DNA of 64,000 nt from Natronococcus occultus SP4 (GTDB taxonomy: Archaea; Halobacteriota; Halobacteria; Halobacteriales; Natrialbaceae). Positions within the stretch are counted from its first letter, which is position 1. The number at the start of each line of letters is the position of its first letter. Both the position numbers and the translations under genes were made by a program. A model generated the notes under the pieces. That model was not told the DNA's origin, did no database searches, and saw nothing but the letters and a program-made list of their open reading frames with translations. Positions 60,563-64,000 of the stretch are shown here, one piece after another. The stretch covers positions 3,649,001-3,713,000 of the forward strand of contig NC_019974.1 in the NCBI RefSeq assembly GCF_000328685.1, written 5' to 3'.

Positions 60563-61693
60563 ATGACAGGAACGGACGCCGATCGGATCCCGGTGACGAT
60601 CGTCAGCGGCTACCTCGGTGCGGGCAAAACGACGCTCGTCAACCACCTGCTCACGAACGAGGCGGGGTACGAGATCGCGGTGATCGTCAACGACATGGGC
60701 GAGATCAACGTCGACGCCGACCTGATCGCCCGCGAGAACGAGGACGAGGGCGTGATCGACCTCTCGAACGGCTGTATCTGCTGTCGACTGCAGGGCGACC
60801 TGCTCGAAGAGGCCCGTCGGCTCGCCGAGACCCGCGAGTTCGACTACCTGCTCGTCGAATCGTCGGGGATCAGCGAGCCGATCCCGGTCGCACGGGTGTT
60901 TCTCGAGGGCACCGAGGAAAGCGAGATCGATCCGACCGAGCTGTTCGAACTCGATACGATGGTGACCGTTCTCGACACCTACGGCTTCTGGAAGGAGTTC
61001 GACGCCGGCGCGACGCTGCCCGAAAGCGCCCAGCCCGACGCGGAACGGCCTCTGAGCGAGGTGCTGGTCGAGGGAGTTGAGTTCTGTGACGTCCTTCTGT
61101 TGAACAAGACCGACATGGTTCCCGACGACGTCCTTGGGGAGATCGAGGACGTCGTCGATCGCCTCCAGCCCAGGGCTGAACGGGTACGAACGACGTACTC
61201 CGAGGTCGAGCCCGACCGCGTACTCGGGACCGGTAGCTTCGACTTCGAGGACGCGAAGCGCTCCCAGGGGTGGAAACGCGAGCTGCGCGGCGGGGACCAC
61301 GAACACGGCCACGAGGACGACGGCCACCACCACGGTCCGGGGCAGTCCGCCGCCGCCATCCACGGCGTCTCCTCGTTCGTCTTCCGGGCCGACGACCCGT
61401 TCCGGCCCGACGAGCTGGGCGAGTGGCTCGAGGAGTGGGACGGGTCGATCGTCCGCGCGAAGGGCGTCTGTTACGTCGCCGGCCGCGAGGAGGTGATCGG
61501 TCTCAGTCAGGCCGGTCCCGCGGTGCAGGCGGGACCGATCGGGGAGTGGCGACCCGACGACGACCGACGGACCCAGCTCGTGTTCATCGGGCGCGAGATG
61601 GACGAGGATCGAATTCGGAGGGAACTCGAGTCGCTGCTGGTCGAGGCCGAGCGGGCGGACGAGACGGAGTGGGCGGATCCGTTTCCGCTATGA
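60563..61693 (+). CDS. CobW/ZNG1-type GTPase, putative metal chaperone
   Basis: The 376-residue GTPase has Walker A VSGYLGAGKTTLVNHLL, the metal-binding GCICC motif in DLSNGCICCRLQGDLLEEAR, LLVESSGISEPIPVARVFLE, and the guanine specificity motif LLLNKTDMVPDDVL. A His-rich loop (DHEHGHEDDGHHHG) lies between the GTPase domain and the C-terminal CobW_C domain (FVFRADDPFRPDELGEWLEE). COG0523 proteins deliver Zn, Co or Ni to client enzymes. It is the first intact gene after the phoU/pstS scar. Confidence 0.95.
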   Translation: MTGTDADRIPVTIVSGYLGAGKTTLVNHLLTNEAGYEIAVIVNDMGEINVDADLIARENEDEGVIDLSNGCICCRLQGDLLEEARRLAETREFDYLLVESSGISEPIPVARVFLEGTEESEIDPTELFELDTMVTVLDTYGFWKEFDAGATLPESAQPDAERPLSEVLVEGVEFCDVLLLNKTDMVPDDVLGEIEDVVDRLQPRAERVRTTYSEVEPDRVLGTGSFDFEDAKRSQGWKRELRGGDHEHGHEDDGHHHGPGQSAAAIHGVSSFVFRADDPFRPDELGEWLEEWDGSIVRAKGVCYVAGREEVIGLSQAGPAVQAGPIGEWRPDDDRRTQLVFIGREMDEDRIRRELESLLVEAERADETEWADPFPL

Positions 61694-61846
61694 CTCGAGT
61701 TCCTCGCTGAGTTCGTCCCAGGACTCGTGAAAGCCGTGCGTCGACTGCGTCGTCACCGACTCGGGGAGGGCGCTCTGGTAGACGTCGTCGTACTCGAGGA
61801 GCTGTCCCCAGCCGTCGGTAAACGAGTAGTTGCAGTACTTGCACAT
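61688..61846 (-). CDS. Small zinc-finger-like protein (52 aa)
   Basis: ATG 61846 opens MCKYCNYSFTDGWGQLLEYD with a CxxC at the very N-terminus; an in-frame upstream ATG at 61873 is possible. The remainder is polar and acidic. Its stop codon overlaps the end of the CobW gene, tail to tail. I see only one CxxC pair, so it may dimerise around zinc. Unknown function. Confidence 0.55.
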   Translation of the reverse strand: MCKYCNYSFTDGWGQLLEYDDVYQSALPESVTTQSTHGFHESWDELSEELES

Positions 61847-61972
61847 GGAACGGGATAGCACCGACGCCGACATACGTTTTGCCGTCGCCCCGGCGATCTC
61901 GAGACTGCGGTTCGGCGATCGGTCCGAAGAGCCATACCGCTTCGTCCCCGAGGGCGCTTACCCGACGAGCAC

Positions 61973-62140
61973 ATGACTCCGAAACGAAACGGGGCGTACG
62001 TCGACAGTCGGACCGACGTCGTCGAACGGTCCTGCGATCACTGCGGCTGGCACGCGGTCGACGACACGTACCCCGATCTGATCGAGCGGTACCAGTGCCA
62101 CCTCCGGGAAGCGCATCCGAAGATCTGGCTTCGACGGTAG
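61973..62140 (+). CDS. C2H2-like zinc mini-protein (55 aa)
   Basis: ATG 61973 opens MTPKRNGAYVDSRTDVVERS, then CDHCGWHAVDD and YQCHLREAHPKIWLRR. The pattern CxxC-x(n)-C/H-x(4)-H resembles a C2H2 zinc finger. The frame ends at TAG 62140. It is divergent from the 52-aa gene, with a 126-nt spacer. It is short and easily missed; unknown function. Confidence 0.6.
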   Translation: MTPKRNGAYVDSRTDVVERSCDHCGWHAVDDTYPDLIERYQCHLREAHPKIWLRR

Positions 62141-62184
62141 CCACGCGGGCGAGTCGTTGCCAACGGTGTGGTCGGGGGCCGCCG

Positions 62185-62531
62185 TTAGCCGATCGTCAGC
62201 ACCCGATTCGCCGTCGTAACGGCCTCGAGGAGGTCGCTCATCGTCGAGATCGGACACACCTCGCTCTCGTCGCTGTTGCGAATCTCGAGGCAGGTGCCAC
62301 ACGCCAGCAGCTCCCCACCCGCCTCGTCGAACGCTTCCATGCGCTGTCTGACGTCGAACTGGTCGTCGGTGATCTCCGCTGCCTCGACGCCCTCGCCGAC
62401 AGGAACGCCGAGACGTCGTGGCCGTCCTCGAGCGCCGTGATCCCCAGTCGGAACGCGTTCCAGGCCCGTTCGGGGTCGCTGGTCTCCAGCACGATACCGG
62501 TGTGTTCGACGTCGTCGGTCACTTCCACCAT
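62185..62531 (-). pseudogene. DsrE-family sulfur-relay gene with a frameshift
   Basis: ATG 62531 opens MVEVTDDVEHTGIVLETSDP and AWNAFRLGITALEDGHDVSA. The family then continues in another frame as GEGVEAAEITDDQFDVRQRM, GGELLACGTCLEIRNSDESE and ends EAVTTANRVLTIG at TAA 62185. The switch is at 62393-62404, where one base is missing; the 347-nt span plus one base gives 115 residues. The CGTC motif holds the conserved sulfur-carrying Cys. DsrE proteins shuttle persulfide sulfur. Confidence 0.8.
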
Positions 62532-62535
62532 TTTA

Positions 62536-62550
62536 GTGTATAATTCACAC
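62536..62550. promoter_or_regulatory. Palindrome in the DsrE promoter
   Basis: gtgtataattcacac is an imperfect palindrome centred on aatt, located just upstream of the DsrE ATG and overlapping its AT-rich promoter (a TATA-like box lies at 62552-62562). It may be an operator. The rest of 62551-62751 contains a second AT-rich stretch but no gene that I can support. Confidence 0.35.
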
Positions 62551-62751
62551 AATACTATTTCCCACCTGGTTGCCCGTTTTGGAAATATATGCCAGATGTC
62601 GGCGTTACCAGGCAGCAATACGGAACAGAAGGTGACACGCCGATACAGCAGTTGTGCAATAACAGATAACAAATGAGGTCGAATATCGATCGGGGATTCC
62701 GAACCCACGACCTGTCCCCGGTTTCGCCGTCGGGAACGATCGGTCGCCCTT

Positions 62752-63918
62752 TCAGGGCTCGAGCAGGACCTTGACGACGCCCTCTTCGCGGTCGTCGAAG
62801 CGCTCGTACATCTCGGGGGCCTCCTCGAGGTCGACCCGGTGGGAGACGACCCAGCTGGGGTCGGCCCGCCCCTCGATGATCATATCCCGGAGCTGGCGGT
62901 TGTACTCCTTGACGTTACACTGGCCGGTGCCGAACCGGTGGCCTTTCTCGAAGAGCTTCCCGAAGTCGATCCCGAGCCGGCCCTGAGCGGCCATCTCGTC
63001 CGGCGCGCCGGGGTCGGATGGGACGTACAGCCCCGGGACGCCGATCGCGCCGGTCGGCCGGACCGTCTGGATCAGCTGGTTGAGCACGACCGCGGGGTTC
63101 TCGCGAGCCGGATCGTAGGCGTCGTCGCCCGGATCCGTCTCGGGGTCGATCGCCTGGTAGCCGACGGCGTCGACGCCCTTGTCGACCTCGTCGCCGTGGG
63201 CCTCGACGATCTGTTCGACCGGGTCACCCTCCTCGAAGTTGATCGCGTGGGCGTCGCAGTGGTCCTCGGCCATCTCGAGGCGGCTCGGAACCCGATCGAC
63301 GACGTAGATTTCGGCGGCACCCTGTAGCTTCGCGCTGTAGGCGGCCATCAGCCCCACCGGCCCCGCCCCGTAGATCGCGATCGACTCACCCGGTTTGAGA
63401 TCCGCGAGCCGGGTGCCGTGCCACCCTGTCGGGAAGATGTCGGCCAGCAGTGCGAAGGCGTCCTCGTGTGCGTCGCCCTCGGGGAGTTTCAGTGCGTTGA
63501 AGTCGGCGTAGGGAACGCGGAGTTTCTCGGCCTGTCCACCCTTGTATGGACCCATCGCCACGTAGCCGTAGGCGCCGCCCGCGAACCCGGGGTTGACGTT
63601 CGTACAGAACCCCGTATACCCCTCCTCGCAGTTCTGACAGAACCCGCAGGCAACGTTGAACGGCATGACGACTCGGTCTCCCTCCTCAAGGCTCGTGACC
63701 GCCTCGCCGACCTCGCTGACGACCCCCATGTTCTCGTGGCCGAAGACGATCCCCTCCTCGGCGGCGGTTCGGCCCTCGTACATGTGGAGGTCTGACCCAC
63801 AGATTGCGGTCGTCGTGATGTCGACGACGACGTCGTTCGGGTGTTCGATCTCCGGCTCGTCTACCTCTTCGACGGCGACCTCGTGTGGCCCCTGGTATAC
63901 GACAGCGTCCATTGACAT
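62752..63918 (-). CDS. Zinc-dependent alcohol/formaldehyde dehydrogenase (glutathione-independent type)
   Basis: The protein from ATG 63918 has 388 residues (MSMDAVVYQGPHEVAVEEVD); ATG 63912 and 63933 are alternatives. Catalytic zinc ligands are in AICGSDLHMYEGR and VFGHENMGVV; the structural zinc site is CGFCQNCEEGYTGFC. The Rossmann motif is AIYGAGPVGLMAAYSAKLQG. A long insert with DVDAVGYQAI-like features (GVDAVGYQAIDPETDPGDDA) matches Pseudomonas-type glutathione-independent formaldehyde dehydrogenase. NAD is the likely cofactor. Start of the transcript lies near the window edge. Confidence 0.93.
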   Translation of the reverse strand: MSMDAVVYQGPHEVAVEEVDEPEIEHPNDVVVDITTTAICGSDLHMYEGRTAAEEGIVFGHENMGVVSEVGEAVTSLEEGDRVVMPFNVACGFCQNCEEGYTGFCTNVNPGFAGGAYGYVAMGPYKGGQAEKLRVPYADFNALKLPEGDAHEDAFALLADIFPTGWHGTRLADLKPGESIAIYGAGPVGLMAAYSAKLQGAAEIYVVDRVPSRLEMAEDHCDAHAINFEEGDPVEQIVEAHGDEVDKGVDAVGYQAIDPETDPGDDAYDPARENPAVVLNQLIQTVRPTGAIGVPGLYVPSDPGAPDEMAAQGRLGIDFGKLFEKGHRFGTGQCNVKEYNRQLRDMIIEGRADPSWVVSHRVDLEEAPEMYERFDDREEGVVKVLLEP

Positions 63919-64000
63919 TTGGTATCTCTCCACGGTACGGTGGTACGATGCCGACGGTAAATCTTGCTGTGATCGGTCCCTGAAGAATTGTGTGCTCTTG

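Noticed and set aside
62583-62676. Short plus-strand frames upstream of the formaldehyde dehydrogenase region
   Set aside because: They are 26 codons or so, without a promoter at the proper distance or any recognisable motif.
1-64000. CRISPR array or cas genes
   Set aside because: No regularly spaced direct repeats and no Cas-like proteins were seen.

Overview
The window is chromosomal DNA from a halophilic archaeon (class Halobacteria). The predicted proteins are strongly acidic and the DNA is GC-rich with short gaps. Many genes have a TATA-like box about 25-31 nt upstream of the start codon and no leader. Markers include a grpE/dnaK/dnaJ locus, XPB helicase with Bax1 (DUF790), Nop5-fibrillarin, transcription factor S, gamma-glutamylcysteine ligase, GTG starts with GTGA overlaps, and several small zinc-ribbon proteins. 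Assignment to a Natrialbales-like genus is an impression only.

Layout. 1-9.6 kb (mostly minus strand): partial FAD oxidoreductase, AMP-binding-like protein, DJ-1/PfpI protein, dnaJ, dnaK, a MEDS-GAF-GAF histidine kinase and grpE. 9.7-19.5 kb: XPB helicase and its usual partner Bax1, separated by an AEC transporter, a Tat-exported LVIVD protein, a three-gene operon (two sensory-rhodopsin-transducer-family proteins flanking a sugar-lactone-type FAD oxidase) and a sodium:solute symporter with a 44-aa accessory protein. 19.7-25.4 kb: a complete peptide/nickel-type ABC importer whose two ATPases are fused, preceded by a possible 33-codon leader ORF.

25.5-36.6 kb: an IS200/IS605-like end hairpin, RNA m5C methyltransferase with a PUA-like partner, a frameshifted PAC2 gene, aldo/keto reductase, membrane proteins, a stand-alone E2-type acyltransferase, a 5'-truncated PPOX pseudogene, a PAPS-reductase-family gene, amidohydrolase, ASCH protein and O-acetyltransferase. 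36.7-41 kb: glutaredoxin, a split YeeE/YedE pair, aspartoacylase-like enzyme, DUF309, a zinc mini-protein and tRNA-Leu(CAA). 41-52.3 kb: inositol-phosphatase family enzyme, DUF63, DUF2391, Nop5-fibrillarin, short hybrid-cluster protein, gshA, AGE epimerase, a winged-helix regulator, an M24 protein without the usual metal ligands, and heme A synthase.

52.6-64 kb: membrane-bound hydrolase, UDG and DinB sharing a CTAG stop, a NarK-like transporter with a 46-aa leader gene, frameshifted MaoC, TFS, a GHMP kinase of the RFAP-synthase family, a scarred locus where decayed phoU and pstS fragments meet and an IS end truncates pstS, a CobW GTPase, zinc mini-proteins, a frameshifted DsrE gene and a zinc formaldehyde/alcohol dehydrogenase.

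Functional themes are protein quality control (GrpE-DnaK-DnaJ, DJ-1, PAC2), DNA repair (XPB/Bax1, UDG, DinB), RNA modification (NSUN, Nop5-fibrillarin) and thiol/sulfur/redox handling (GshA, Grx, YeeE pair, Hcp, DsrE). The least explained unit is the ASRT-oxidase-ASRT operon. Three single-base frameshifts elsewhere may be pseudogenes or sequencing errors.
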